Below are positions 9,576-18,001 of a stretch of 64,000 bases of DNA, piece by piece (position 1 is the stretch's first letter; each line of letters begins with the position of its first letter). A program made the position numbers and the translations under genes. Source of the stretch: Rhizobiales bacterium 62-17 (GTDB lineage: Bacteria; Pseudomonadota; Alphaproteobacteria; Rhizobiales; Beijerinckiaceae); NCBI GenBank assembly GCA_001898965.1, contig MKVW01000001.1, positions 583,095 through 647,094 on the forward strand, read 5' to 3'. The notes beneath the pieces are model-generated. The model was not told the DNA's origin, searched no databases, and worked only from the letters and a program-made list of their open reading frames with translations.

Positions 9576-10448
9576 ATGGCAAAGCGTCCCCGATTTCCCC
9601 GCGCATGGAGCTGGCCCGGCCAGGAGAAGATTGCCTTCTCCATTGGCGTTCCGTTCGAGGCCTTCGAAAAGCAAAGTCAGGTCAATTTCGTCGCCAGCCG
9701 GGGGCAGCTCGACCGCTTCTCTCTGTCTTATGGCGACTACGGCTGGAAAGCCGGCATCTGGCGCATCATGAACATTCTCGACGAATTCGGCTTGAAGTCT
9801 TCGATCTCCGCCAATGGTCTTGCGGCCGAGCGGCATCCCGACGTCATCCGCACCTTCGCACAGGATGGCCACGAGGTGCTGGGACACGGTTGGGCCAATG
9901 ACGTCTATGCCAAGGATGCGACGCCCGAGCAGGAGCGGGCGGAGATTGCGCGCTGCACGGCCATTCTCACCGAAACCACGGGCGGCATTCGCCCGGTGGG
10001 CTGGACCAGTCCCGGTTCCAGCGGCTCGGATGTCACCAATGAGCTTCTGGCGGAGCAGGGGTATATCTGGGTCGGGGACGACGCCAGCGATGATCTGCCG
10101 TTCGTGCAACAGACCAAGGCGGGTCCATTCGTCACGCTGCCGCGCACCAACATCTTCACCAACGACATTGCCGCGTGGATTTTCCCGAGTAACCCCACGT
10201 CGGTCTTCTTGGAAAACTTCAAAGAAACCTTCGATCAGCTCTATCGGGAAGGACAGGAGGGCGCGCCAAAATGGCTGAGCATCACATTGCACAGCCACAT
10301 GGCCGGCCGGCCCACCATGGCGAATACCATTCGGCGTTGTCTCGATTATGTACGCCAGCACGACGGTGTCTACTATACGCGCAGCCGCGATATCGCCGAG
10401 TGGGCATTGCAGCGTGAAAAAGAGGCAGGGCGTTTAACGGCTGGTTGA
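9576..10448 (+). CDS. Polysaccharide deacetylase-fold hydrolase, allantoinase PuuE-like (copy 2)
   Basis: A 290-residue paralogue of the protein at 8141, with the same landmarks: WSWPGQEKIAFSIGVPFEAF, FSLSYGDYGWKAGIWRIMNIL, DGHEVLGHGWAND, RPVGWTSPGSSG, ASDDLPF and HSHMAGRPTMANTI. CAGGAG 6 bases before ATG 9576 fixes the start. The two copies differ clearly at the N-terminus and around the pocket, so they may act on two related substrates or as unlike subunits. No signal peptide. The family knowledge points to hydrolysis of a cyclic or linear amide such as allantoin; this is inference here. Confidence 0.82.
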   Translation: MAKRPRFPRAWSWPGQEKIAFSIGVPFEAFEKQSQVNFVASRGQLDRFSLSYGDYGWKAGIWRIMNILDEFGLKSSISANGLAAERHPDVIRTFAQDGHEVLGHGWANDVYAKDATPEQERAEIARCTAILTETTGGIRPVGWTSPGSSGSDVTNELLAEQGYIWVGDDASDDLPFVQQTKAGPFVTLPRTNIFTNDIAAWIFPSNPTSVFLENFKETFDQLYREGQEGAPKWLSITLHSHMAGRPTMANTIRRCLDYVRQHDGVYYTRSRDIAEWALQREKEAGRLTAG

Positions 10449-10573
10449 GGCTGTGCCGACTTCTTTTCTGTTGTTGCCAAACACACCGCATGATCGACTT
10501 GACGAAGATTTTCATTCGGAACTGCAACCATGGCGAGCACGAGCAGGTTTGAGGCCAAAAGGCGAGGAATGCG

Positions 10574-11335
10574 ATGACGGCAATCATCGAGCTTGATCGT
10601 GTCAGCATCGCCTTCCAGAAAGAGGTGATCTATGACCAATTGTCGTTCTCGGTGAACGATGGCGAGTTCCTCTGTATTCTTGGCCCCAGTGGCTGCGGAA
10701 AATCCACTCTGCTACGGGTAATCGGCGATTTGCTCGGTGTCGATACGGGCAGCGTGACGGTTGCCGGCGCGCCGGCCGCGCAAGGCTGGCAGGAGATTGC
10801 TTACGTTTTCCAATCGCCCCGGCTGCTGCCCTGGCGCGATGCGGAAGCCAATGTCATCCTCGGCCAACAACTGCGCTTTGGCCGCGAACGTGGCGCCGAC
10901 GAGATGCGTCAGAAGGCGCGGGCGCTCCTTGACCTCGTCGGCCTTGGTCGGGACACCCATAAATATCCGGCCATGATGTCGGGTGGCGAGCGCCAACGCG
11001 TGTCGATCGCGCGTGCGCTTGCCGTCGATCCACGCATCGTTCTCATGGACGAGCCGTTCTCGGCCCTTGACGTAACGACGCGCCGACGCATGCGCTCGGA
11101 GATCATTGAAATCTGGAAGAAGACTGGCAAGACGATTGTCTTCGTCACGCATGAAGTCGATGAAGCTCTTGAGCTGGCGGATCGGGTTGTCGTCCTGTCG
11201 GTTAAGCCGACGCGCGTTCTGGAGACGGTAAGCCTGTCGATGCCGCGCCCGCGCAATCTCGCGTCGCCGGAAATGAACTCCGCGCGCATGCGCCTGACGC
11301 ACCTGCTCGGTGTTCCGGAACAGGCGGAAGAATAA
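10574..11335 (+). CDS. ABC transporter ATPase, NitT/TauT (nitrate/sulfonate) type
   Basis: A 253-residue nucleotide-binding subunit. Walker A GPSGCGKST is near residue 39, the Q-loop VFQSPRLLPW near 80, signature MSGGERQRVSIARAL near 140, Walker B IVLMDEP near 160, and the H-loop THEVDEAL near 195; LLPWRDAEANV is characteristic of the SsuB/TauB group. It opens an importer operon with two binding proteins (11370, 12412) and two permeases (13450, 14243), all on the plus strand with short gaps. GAGGAATGCG precedes ATG 10574. Confidence 0.9.
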   Translation: MTAIIELDRVSIAFQKEVIYDQLSFSVNDGEFLCILGPSGCGKSTLLRVIGDLLGVDTGSVTVAGAPAAQGWQEIAYVFQSPRLLPWRDAEANVILGQQLRFGRERGADEMRQKARALLDLVGLGRDTHKYPAMMSGGERQRVSIARALAVDPRIVLMDEPFSALDVTTRRRMRSEIIEIWKKTGKTIVFVTHEVDEALELADRVVVLSVKPTRVLETVSLSMPRPRNLASPEMNSARMRLTHLLGVPEQAEE

Positions 11336-11369
11336 AAACGGCGGAAACCGCGACAGGAAGGGACGAATT

Positions 11370-12362
11370 ATGAAGATGCCGATCATACGAAGACTAGTGA
11401 CGGCTTTCGCGCTCATGTGCGGCCTGAATGCTGCCACGGCGGCGGAGACCATTACATATGGTTCTCTGCCCGATCCTGGCTATGACGCCGTGGTCTGGGC
11501 CATTGAGAATGGCAAAGTCAGCGACCCAAACGTTACGCTGAAAATCGAGCGCGTTTCCTCCATTCCCGCGTTGATGCAGGCGGCGATGACGCAGCAGTTC
11601 AACCTGATGCCTAATGGCGTGCTGTCGCTGCCGCAAATGCGTGAGAGCGGGTTGAAGGTCAAAGTTCTGAGCACGCTGCTCCGTTATCACCCGGAAGGCC
11701 ACAGTGCCGATATCTGGGTTATGCCCAACTCGCCGTACAAGACGATCCAGGATCTTAAAGGCAAGACGATCGCGGTCGTTTCGGGTGAATCGCAAGTCGT
11801 TATCTCCGTCCGCTGGGCGATCAGTGAGCGGTTCGGCATGAATGCCGATCTGGTTGGCGGCGATTTCCGCTGGGTGGAGATGCCGCAGGCGCAGTTCGAG
11901 GCAGCGTTGCAATCTGGCCGCGTCGACGCGGCTCAGTTCAATCTCGTGCCGTCCTATTCCGCAACCAAGGATGGCAAATATCGTTCCGTGCTCCAGGGGT
12001 CGAAAGAGCTCGATAAAATGTTCGGCGGTCCGATGCCGTCGAATTTGCTCTTTGGCTATGAGGACGACATGAACAAGCGGCCCGAGGCCTATGTGGCGGT
12101 TGGAAAGCTGCTGAAAGCTTCAGCCGAATATGTGCTGAAACATCCCGACGAAGTCTTCGCCGCCGTGGCGCCGAAATACAAAATGTCCAAGGACGATCTG
12201 CAGACCTGGTTCCTGACCTATGCGCAGATGCCGATGTCGGTTGGGCCGACCGACAAGAGCGTCATGATGAAAGCCTGGCAGATCGGCCTCAAGACGGGGA
12301 TGTTGAAGAAAATGCCCGATAGCGCCGACGAGCTGATGTGGTCGAAGGCGATCATGCAATAG
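11370..12362 (+). CDS. ABC substrate-binding protein, NitT/TauT-like (tandem copy 1)
   Basis: A 330-residue periplasmic protein with a signal peptide (LVTAFALMCGLNAATAA, cleavage before ETITYG). It has the type II binding-protein pattern of the SsuA/TauA/ThiY group: GYDAVVWAIENGKVSD, LKGKTIAVVSGES near 140 and PQAQFEAALQSGRVDA near 185. GGAAGGGA before ATG 11370 fixes the start. The next gene is a near-identical copy of exactly the same length. The pair differ in a short stretch around residue 190 (AAQFNLVPSY here) that lies after the hinge and may touch ligand. Confidence 0.88.
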   Translation: MKMPIIRRLVTAFALMCGLNAATAAETITYGSLPDPGYDAVVWAIENGKVSDPNVTLKIERVSSIPALMQAAMTQQFNLMPNGVLSLPQMRESGLKVKVLSTLLRYHPEGHSADIWVMPNSPYKTIQDLKGKTIAVVSGESQVVISVRWAISERFGMNADLVGGDFRWVEMPQAQFEAALQSGRVDAAQFNLVPSYSATKDGKYRSVLQGSKELDKMFGGPMPSNLLFGYEDDMNKRPEAYVAVGKLLKASAEYVLKHPDEVFAAVAPKYKMSKDDLQTWFLTYAQMPMSVGPTDKSVMMKAWQIGLKTGMLKKMPDSADELMWSKAIMQ

Positions 12363-12411
12363 GCGACTGGTTCATACGGAAAAAGAGAAACACGATAGGA
12401 AGGGCTTTGCT

Positions 12412-13404
12412 ATGAACATGCCGATCATCAGAAGTGCCATAACCGGCTTGGCTTTCGCTTTCGGATTGAACGCGGCGCTTGCCGCGGAAACCATCACCTA
12501 TGGCTCCTTGCCGGACCCCGGTTATGACGCGGTGGTCTGGGCGATCGAGAATGGCAAGGTCAGCGATCCGAATGTCACGATCAAAGTAGAGCGCGTGTCA
12601 TCGATCCCCGCGTTGATGCAGGCGGCGATGACCCAGCAGTTCAACTTGATGCCGAACGGCGTTCTGTCGCTGCCGCAGATGCGCGAGAGCGGCCTACCGA
12701 TCAAAGTGCTCAGCACGCTGCTGCGCTACCATCCCGAGGGCCATAGTGCCGATGTCTGGGTGATGCCGAATTCGCCCTACAAAACGATTCAGGACCTGAA
12801 AGGGAAGACCATCGCGGTGGTCTCCGGAGAGGCCCAGAACGTGATCTCCGTGCGCTGGGTGATCAGCGAGCATTTCGGCATGAATGCCGATCTCGTGGGC
12901 GGTGATTTCCGTTGGGTGGAGATGCCGCAGGCGCAATTCGAAGCCGCGCTTCAGGCGGGTCGCGTCGACGCGGTATCGTTCAGCAACGTGCCATCCTATG
13001 CCGCGACGAAAGACGGTAAGTACCGCTCGGTTCTCCATGGCTCCAAGGAACTCGAGAAGATGTATGGCGGTCCGATGCCGTCGCTCTTTCTCTTCGGTTA
13101 CGATGGCGACATGAACAAGCGTCCGGATGCCTATGTGGCGGCGGGTAAGCTCCTCAAGGCTTCGGCTGAATATGTCCTGAAGAATCCGGACGAAGTGTTC
13201 GCGGCCGTCGCGCCGAAGTACAAGATTTCCAAGGATGACCTGCAGACCTGGTTCCTGACCTACGCCCAGATGCCGTTGTCGCTTGGACCCACCGATAAAC
13301 AGGTGATGATGAAGGCCTGGCAATCGGGCGCGAAAATGGGAATGCTGAAAAAGGTTCCCGCGAGTGCCGATGAGCTGATCTGGCCGAAAGCGATCCTGCA
13401 GTAG
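12412..13404 (+). CDS. ABC substrate-binding protein, NitT/TauT-like (tandem copy 2)
   Basis: A 330-residue duplicate of the preceding gene with its own signal peptide (ITGLAFAFGLNAALAA). Most positions match copy 1 over the full length, with no gaps that I can see, so the duplication is probably recent. It differs at AVSFSNVPSY versus AAQFNLVPSY and at SLFLFGYDGD versus SNLLFGYEDD. AGGAAGGG before ATG 12412 is a good ribosome site. Both copies would feed the permease pair downstream; two binding proteins for one channel usually widen the ligand range. Confidence 0.88.
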   Translation: MNMPIIRSAITGLAFAFGLNAALAAETITYGSLPDPGYDAVVWAIENGKVSDPNVTIKVERVSSIPALMQAAMTQQFNLMPNGVLSLPQMRESGLPIKVLSTLLRYHPEGHSADVWVMPNSPYKTIQDLKGKTIAVVSGEAQNVISVRWVISEHFGMNADLVGGDFRWVEMPQAQFEAALQAGRVDAVSFSNVPSYAATKDGKYRSVLHGSKELEKMYGGPMPSLFLFGYDGDMNKRPDAYVAAGKLLKASAEYVLKNPDEVFAAVAPKYKISKDDLQTWFLTYAQMPLSLGPTDKQVMMKAWQSGAKMGMLKKVPASADELIWPKAILQ

Positions 13405-13449
13405 CGATCATCTTTCATATCCTCATAAATCGCGACGAATTGCCATCTG

Positions 13450-14256
13450 ATGTCGATATCGAGTCCATCGCTTCCCCCTGATCGACGATTGCCGACGACG
13501 TTTCTGACGTCGCGGCGCCTGATCACGATTGCCTTCGTGCTTTTGGTGTTCGTTGCCTGGCAATTGTATTCGGCGCACATGCCGCCGGTGCTCATCCCGA
13601 GCCCGGCGCGTGTCTGGGAGCGGTTCGTCGAATTATGGACCGATCCGAGAAACCTCGCTTATGCGATATCTTCTTTGATACATGTGACAGTGTCGGTGGT
13701 GCTTGCCTTCGTTCTGGGCGTCGCCATCGCGCTTCTGGGCTATTATTTCAACGTTCTTGACCTGGCGATCTACGGCAGGTTGACCCCGTTCCTGAATTCT
13801 TTCTCCAGCATCGGCTGGGCCTTCCTGGCGATGATCTGGTTCGGCGTCAATGAAGGCTCGGTGATTTTCGCCACCACAATCGTGCTGCTGCCGTTTGCCA
13901 TCATCAATGCTGGCACCGGCTTGCGAGAGCTTGATCGCGAAGTGGTGGAGATGGGCCGCAGTTTCGGGCGCGGCGCGTTGAGGCAGACGTTCTGGATCAT
14001 TCTGCCGATGATGTTTCCCTATCTCTTTGCCACCATTCGTTTGTGTTTCGGCATTGGCTGGCAGGTGGTGCTGACCGCGGAGCTGTTGTGCGGCTCGTCC
14101 GGGCTTGGCATGCTCATTAATCTGGCCCGTCAACGCTATTGGACCGATATGGTCTTCGCGGTGGCCGCCCTGATCCTGCTGGTGGTCTATCTCACCGACC
14201 GCGTCATCTTCGCTGCGATCCAGAAACGTTTGCGGAGGCGTTATGAGCTCTCCTAA
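13450..14256 (+). CDS. ABC transporter permease, SsuC/TauC type (first of pair)
   Basis: A 268-residue inner-membrane protein with about six transmembrane helices: the first at residues 22-40 (LITIAFVLLVFVAW), others around 70-90, 100-130, 180-200 and 230-255. The EAA-type cytoplasmic loop is visible as ELDREVVEMGRSFGRG near 160, which docks onto the ATPase. The ribosome site is weak. Its end overlaps the next permease start by 14 bases, so the two are translationally coupled and probably form a heterodimer. Confidence 0.87.
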   Translation: MSISSPSLPPDRRLPTTFLTSRRLITIAFVLLVFVAWQLYSAHMPPVLIPSPARVWERFVELWTDPRNLAYAISSLIHVTVSVVLAFVLGVAIALLGYYFNVLDLAIYGRLTPFLNSFSSIGWAFLAMIWFGVNEGSVIFATTIVLLPFAIINAGTGLRELDREVVEMGRSFGRGALRQTFWIILPMMFPYLFATIRLCFGIGWQVVLTAELLCGSSGLGMLINLARQRYWTDMVFAVAALILLVVYLTDRVIFAAIQKRLRRRYELS

Positions 14257-15070
14257 CGGGATCGGCCAGCGCCTCGTCGCCGAAACTTTCGTGATCGCGG
14301 CCATCGCTGTCTGGTGGCTGTCCTCGGCGCAGTTTCCGCCGAATGTCTTTCCCAGCCCCATTCAAGTTTTCTGGGAACTTGTGCGCCTCGGCACCGATGC
14401 CGAGTTCTGGGGCCATGCGGCGGCGACGGGTCTTCGTGTCGTGCTGGCTGTCATTCTGGCGACGGTTTTCGGCAGCGCGCTTGGTATCCTGCCGCGCTAT
14501 TTTCCGTGGATTGGCGGCATTGTCGATGACGTGCTGGTGCCGTTCTTCACGTCATTCCCGGCTATCGTCTGGGCCATTCTCGGTACGGTCTGGTTCGGTC
14601 TGACGGGCACCGCGATTCTCATCGTCCAAGTGTTGATTATCTTTCCCTTCTGCCTGGTGAACGTCACGGAGGGCGGCAAGGAGATTGGTCGCGAGGAAAT
14701 CGAAATGGGGCGCAGCTTTGGTCGCCGCCCGTGGTCGATTTTCTGGCGCATCGAACTGCCTCTGCTGGCTCCATTCATCATTTCAGGGGCGCGCATCTCC
14801 TACGGCGTCTGCTGGAAGATCAGCCTGATCGCCGAACTGTTCGGCGGCCGTTCCGGTCTTGGCTACATGATGCAATGGGCGCGCGATTTCGGCAGCGTCG
14901 ACAGCATTATCGCCATTTGTCTTGCCATCGTTTTCTTCGTGGCGATCGGCGATGCCTTGATCCTGCGTCCGCTGACGCATTTGTTCCAGCCAAAAACGGA
15001 ACGGACACGCGCCAAGAAGGGGCGTCAAAGCCCGGAAATGCTGGCGACACCGACTGCTGGGCGCGGCTAG
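14243..15070 (+). CDS. ABC transporter permease, SsuC/TauC type (second of pair)
   Basis: A 275-residue permease starting inside the previous gene, with GGAGGCGTT before ATG 14243. The first transmembrane segment is VAETFVIAAIAVWWL, and the EAA loop is EIGREEIEMGRSFGRR near 155, closely matching its partner. The C-terminus after residue 255 is a basic tail (TERTRAKKGRQ). Most members of this family are homodimers, so two linked unlike permeases with two binding proteins is a less common arrangement. Confidence 0.87.
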   Translation: MSSPNGIGQRLVAETFVIAAIAVWWLSSAQFPPNVFPSPIQVFWELVRLGTDAEFWGHAAATGLRVVLAVILATVFGSALGILPRYFPWIGGIVDDVLVPFFTSFPAIVWAILGTVWFGLTGTAILIVQVLIIFPFCLVNVTEGGKEIGREEIEMGRSFGRRPWSIFWRIELPLLAPFIISGARISYGVCWKISLIAELFGGRSGLGYMMQWARDFGSVDSIIAICLAIVFFVAIGDALILRPLTHLFQPKTERTRAKKGRQSPEMLATPTAGRG

Positions 15071-15113
15071 GGATCCAGCGTCAGGCAGAGAATATAAAAG
15101 AGAGGAAAATGCC

Positions 15114-16031
15114 GTGCCCCAGATAAATTTTGCTCCGGTCCAGGGTCTGAAACTGCCGGCGCCGAAACATATCGATGTGCAGGGTCTGAAGACCCGCTAC
15201 TATGAGGCGGGCCAAGGCGAGCCGATCGTCTTCATGTATGGCGGCAATTTCGGCTCGTCGGATTCGGCTTCCAGCGCGCCTGTATGGAGCCTCAATTTCC
15301 TGCCGCTCTCCGACGGCTTCAAGGTCATTGCCTTTGACAAGATCGGGCAGGGGTTCACCGACAATCCTGTTCGCAACGAGGACTATACGATGGCCTCGGT
15401 CATACGCCATGCGGCGGCGTTCATCGAAGCTCTGAAACTGCCTCCGGTTCATCTGGTCGGCCATTCCCGTGGTGGTTTCGGCGTTACGCGCATCGCGCTT
15501 GAATATCCGCATCTCGTCCGCTCGGTCACCATCGTCAGCAGCGGGACGCTCAGCCCGCGTGTCAGCCCAAACGAAGTCATCCTTTCGAACTCACCCTATG
15601 CGCCTTACAGCCGCGAAAGCGCCCGTTGGATCTACGAGGGTTATTCCTACGATCCAAAGAAGGTCACCGATGAATGGATCGATGCGGTGATGGAAGTCTT
15701 CGAGCAGCCGAAATATAAAGTCAGCGTCCAGAAAATGGTCGAGGAGGGAGCCGGCGCGCGATATTTCCTGCCGGAACTGGCAAAGCAGAAGCGCGAGACA
15801 TTGAATTGGCTGCGCGAAGGGCGCTTGCAGCGGCCCACTCAGGTCGTCTGGGGGCAGAACGATCCGACCGTGCAAGTCGAGGGCGGCTTCGATGTCTTCG
15901 ACATGATCGCCGCGCACAATCGACGCACGTCGTTCAACCTATTCAACCATGCCGGACATTTTTCGTATCGTGAGCAGCCGGAGCGGTTCAACGCCCTGCT
16001 TGCCCATTTCGTCCGTAACGCCAGCGCTTGA
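15114..16031 (+). CDS. Alpha/beta hydrolase with intact Ser-His site (C-C bond hydrolase/esterase-like)
   Basis: A 305-residue MhpC-like alpha/beta hydrolase. The nucleophile elbow is GHSRGG with Ser118; the acid is probably the Asp in VVWGQNDPT near 250; the histidine is H282 in NHAGHFSYREQPERF. The start is GTG 15114, with AGAGAGGAA 8 bases upstream; the nearby ATG at 15109 is in another frame and ends at once. No signal peptide, so cytoplasmic. It follows the ABC importer by 43 bases and probably works on its cargo or a product. The neighbouring hydrolase at 16042 is a divergent relative. Confidence 0.85.
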   Translation: MPQINFAPVQGLKLPAPKHIDVQGLKTRYYEAGQGEPIVFMYGGNFGSSDSASSAPVWSLNFLPLSDGFKVIAFDKIGQGFTDNPVRNEDYTMASVIRHAAAFIEALKLPPVHLVGHSRGGFGVTRIALEYPHLVRSVTIVSSGTLSPRVSPNEVILSNSPYAPYSRESARWIYEGYSYDPKKVTDEWIDAVMEVFEQPKYKVSVQKMVEEGAGARYFLPELAKQKRETLNWLREGRLQRPTQVVWGQNDPTVQVEGGFDVFDMIAAHNRRTSFNLFNHAGHFSYREQPERFNALLAHFVRNASA

Positions 16032-16041
16032 GGCCGACACG

Positions 16042-16947
16042 ATGAAACCGACAACCCGCTCGATCACTGTCAACGGCGCGCAAGTGTCCATGCTGCAAGC
16101 CGGGCCGACCGGCGCAACGCCGGCCCTGCTTCTCCACGGCGGCCGCACCGGCCAGTCTCCGATTGCTTACGGCAGCCACCTCTGGGGAAAGGCCCTGCAG
16201 CTTCTGGGCGCCGATCGTCCTGTCGTGGCGCTCGATTTGCCGGGGGCCGGCGGCAGCGATCTTGTTTCGCCGAACCAACTCACGATCGATGGCTTGCGCG
16301 AACATCTCGATCAGGTGATCGCAGCGCTCGGATTCGAAAAGGTTCATGTGGTCGGCCATGACATCGGTGGCCTGGCTGGCTTATGGCTCACTTTGTCGTC
16401 GCCGCGGAAGATCGCGTCCCTTTCCATTGTCGCGAGCGCCATGGCGCCACCCATGGGGGATGGATTGGACGATATCGTGTTCCAATCGGTACCGGCGCCG
16501 CTTTGGAGCCGCGAATCGCAGTTCTGGGCGTTCGATCGGCTGTCTTATTTCCACGCTCATATCGACGACGGATTGCTCGATGCTTGCGTCGCCGCCGGCA
16601 ACGGTGCGCCGCATCGCGCCGCGGTCGCTGCCATGCGCGACGAGGCGATCCGTATGCGAAATTTCGGCATCCCAGCCATGAAGGGAAAGATGTGGGCCAT
16701 TCTGCGGGACAAAGGCATTGGCGTGCCGACCCAGCTGGTTTGGAGCGACAATGACCCACTGGCGGCGCGAGATGGTGGCAACATGCTGTTCCACATTCTG
16801 GCGGAGAAGCAATATGCAACCTATTTTCACATCATCAATCGCGCCGGCAGTTTTGCCTTTCGGGAGCAGCCGGAGACATTCGCGGAGATCGTTGGATCTT
16901 TTCATGACGGTGTCGATGCCATGATGCCCGCGAAAAGCGCCGCATAA
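16042..16947 (+). CDS. Alpha/beta hydrolase-fold protein with Asp at the nucleophile site and no aligned catalytic His
   Basis: A 301-residue relative of the protein at 15114. The nucleophile elbow reads GHDIGG (Asp107 in place of Ser) and the His motif seen as NHAGHFSYREQPE in its neighbour is here NRAGSFAFREQPE, with Ser270 where the histidine should be. The acid-loop region WSDNDPLAARDGG is kept. Asp nucleophiles occur in epoxide hydrolases and haloalkane dehalogenases, but those keep the His. It may be an altered enzyme, a non-hydrolytic lyase/dioxygenase-like member, or a structural partner. GAGG precedes ATG 16042, 10 bases after the previous stop. Confidence 0.8.
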   Translation: MKPTTRSITVNGAQVSMLQAGPTGATPALLLHGGRTGQSPIAYGSHLWGKALQLLGADRPVVALDLPGAGGSDLVSPNQLTIDGLREHLDQVIAALGFEKVHVVGHDIGGLAGLWLTLSSPRKIASLSIVASAMAPPMGDGLDDIVFQSVPAPLWSRESQFWAFDRLSYFHAHIDDGLLDACVAAGNGAPHRAAVAAMRDEAIRMRNFGIPAMKGKMWAILRDKGIGVPTQLVWSDNDPLAARDGGNMLFHILAEKQYATYFHIINRAGSFAFREQPETFAEIVGSFHDGVDAMMPAKSAA

Positions 16948-17176
16948 AACGAGCTGGCCGAATCGCTGGCATCGTATGAGTGCTGATTCCCTCGAAGAGG
17001 GTCGCAGAAGCTGATGTGCGCGCACGTTTCTTGCGCGCAATGATGCCGGCTGTGCCGCCATATCCAACCGCCAGTTGCGCACGATCGTCGCTTCAGGGCG
17101 CCGATAGCCTTTCGCGCGAGCCTCGCGCCGACGCTTTACCCACAGTGCGCAGATGAGCGTGGGTTCCCTGTCGAAA

Positions 17177-17195
17177 TTTACCAACGATTAACCAT
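17177..17195 (+). promoter_or_regulatory. CtrA-type box upstream of minC
   Basis: TTTA at 17177, seven bases, then TTAACCAT at 17188-17195. This is one base off the TTAA-N7-TTAA consensus of the cell-cycle regulator CtrA, and TTAACCAT is the usual half-site in alphaproteobacteria. It lies about 40 bases before the minC start. CtrA control of minCDE is reported in Sinorhizobium; binding here is inference. Confidence 0.5.
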
Positions 17196-17232
17196 TCGAT
17201 AGGTAGACCGAAGCAACCGAATATTTACCAAG

Positions 17233-17967
17233 ATGACCAACGTGTTAACCCAAGCTCGGCCTATCCGCCTCAAGGGGCGCAGTTTTCTTGCTCTCGCTCT
17301 CACCCCCGAACAGCCTTTCGAGGATTGGCTGACGCGGCTCGACCATCTGGCCTCGCGGTCCACCGGTTTCTTCCGGCGGCGTCCGGTGGTTCTCGACATC
17401 AATGGGCTCGACATCGACCGATCGCAGCTGCGCGAACTGATCGACAAGCTCGCCGAACGCAATGTGCGGATCATGGGCATCGAAGGCGCGCGCCCATCCT
17501 TGCTCGCTGCGGATCTGCCGCCGGCGATGGCGGATGGCCGGCCGGCGTCCGACATCGAAGTGCCGAGCGACGATCCGAGCGTTGAGGAGAAAGCGCCGGA
17601 AGCGACCGTTTCCGCCGTGCCGCTACCGTCCAAGGCTTCTCCGTCCATGCTGGTGACGCAGCCGGTCCGCTCGGGTCAGTCGCTGATCTTCCCTGAAGGC
17701 GATGTCACGGTCGTTGGCTCGGTCGCCTCGGGCGCAGAAATCATCGCTGGCGGTTCCGTTCACGTCTATGGCGCGTTGCGAGGGCGGGTGATGGCCGGAA
17801 CGATGGGTCATGCGTCGGCGCGCATCTTTTGCAGCAAGCTCGAAGCCGAGCTGATCGCCATCGATGGCTACTACCAGACGGCTGAGGATATCAAACCCGA
17901 GCTGCGCGGAAAGGCCGTCCAGTTCTGGCTGGAAGGCGACACATTCAAAGTTGGATCACTCGCCTGA
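17233..17967 (+). CDS. minC: Septum site-determining protein MinC
   Basis: A 244-residue inhibitor of FtsZ polymerisation that keeps the Z ring away from the poles. The N-terminal domain (1-105) begins RPIRLKGRSFLALAL; a Pro/Ala/Glu-rich linker follows (about 95-140); the C-terminal beta-helix carries PVRSGQSLIFPEGDVTVVGSV-type repeats, GGSVHVYGALRGRVMAG near 175 and IFCSKLEAELIAIDGYY near 200, which bind MinD. It heads the minCDE operon, 34 bases before minD. The ribosome site is poor, which fits low expression. Confidence 0.95.
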   Translation: MTNVLTQARPIRLKGRSFLALALTPEQPFEDWLTRLDHLASRSTGFFRRRPVVLDINGLDIDRSQLRELIDKLAERNVRIMGIEGARPSLLAADLPPAMADGRPASDIEVPSDDPSVEEKAPEATVSAVPLPSKASPSMLVTQPVRSGQSLIFPEGDVTVVGSVASGAEIIAGGSVHVYGALRGRVMAGTMGHASARIFCSKLEAELIAIDGYYQTAEDIKPELRGKAVQFWLEGDTFKVGSLA

Positions 17968-18001
17968 CTCGACGGCGCGTCTACACATACAGGAGAGTTC
18001 A

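Noticed and set aside
17017..17039. Two copies of TGCGCGCA, 7 bases apart, upstream of minC.
   Set aside because: Each is a self-palindrome of alternating G and C, common in high-G+C DNA, with no T run or known site match.
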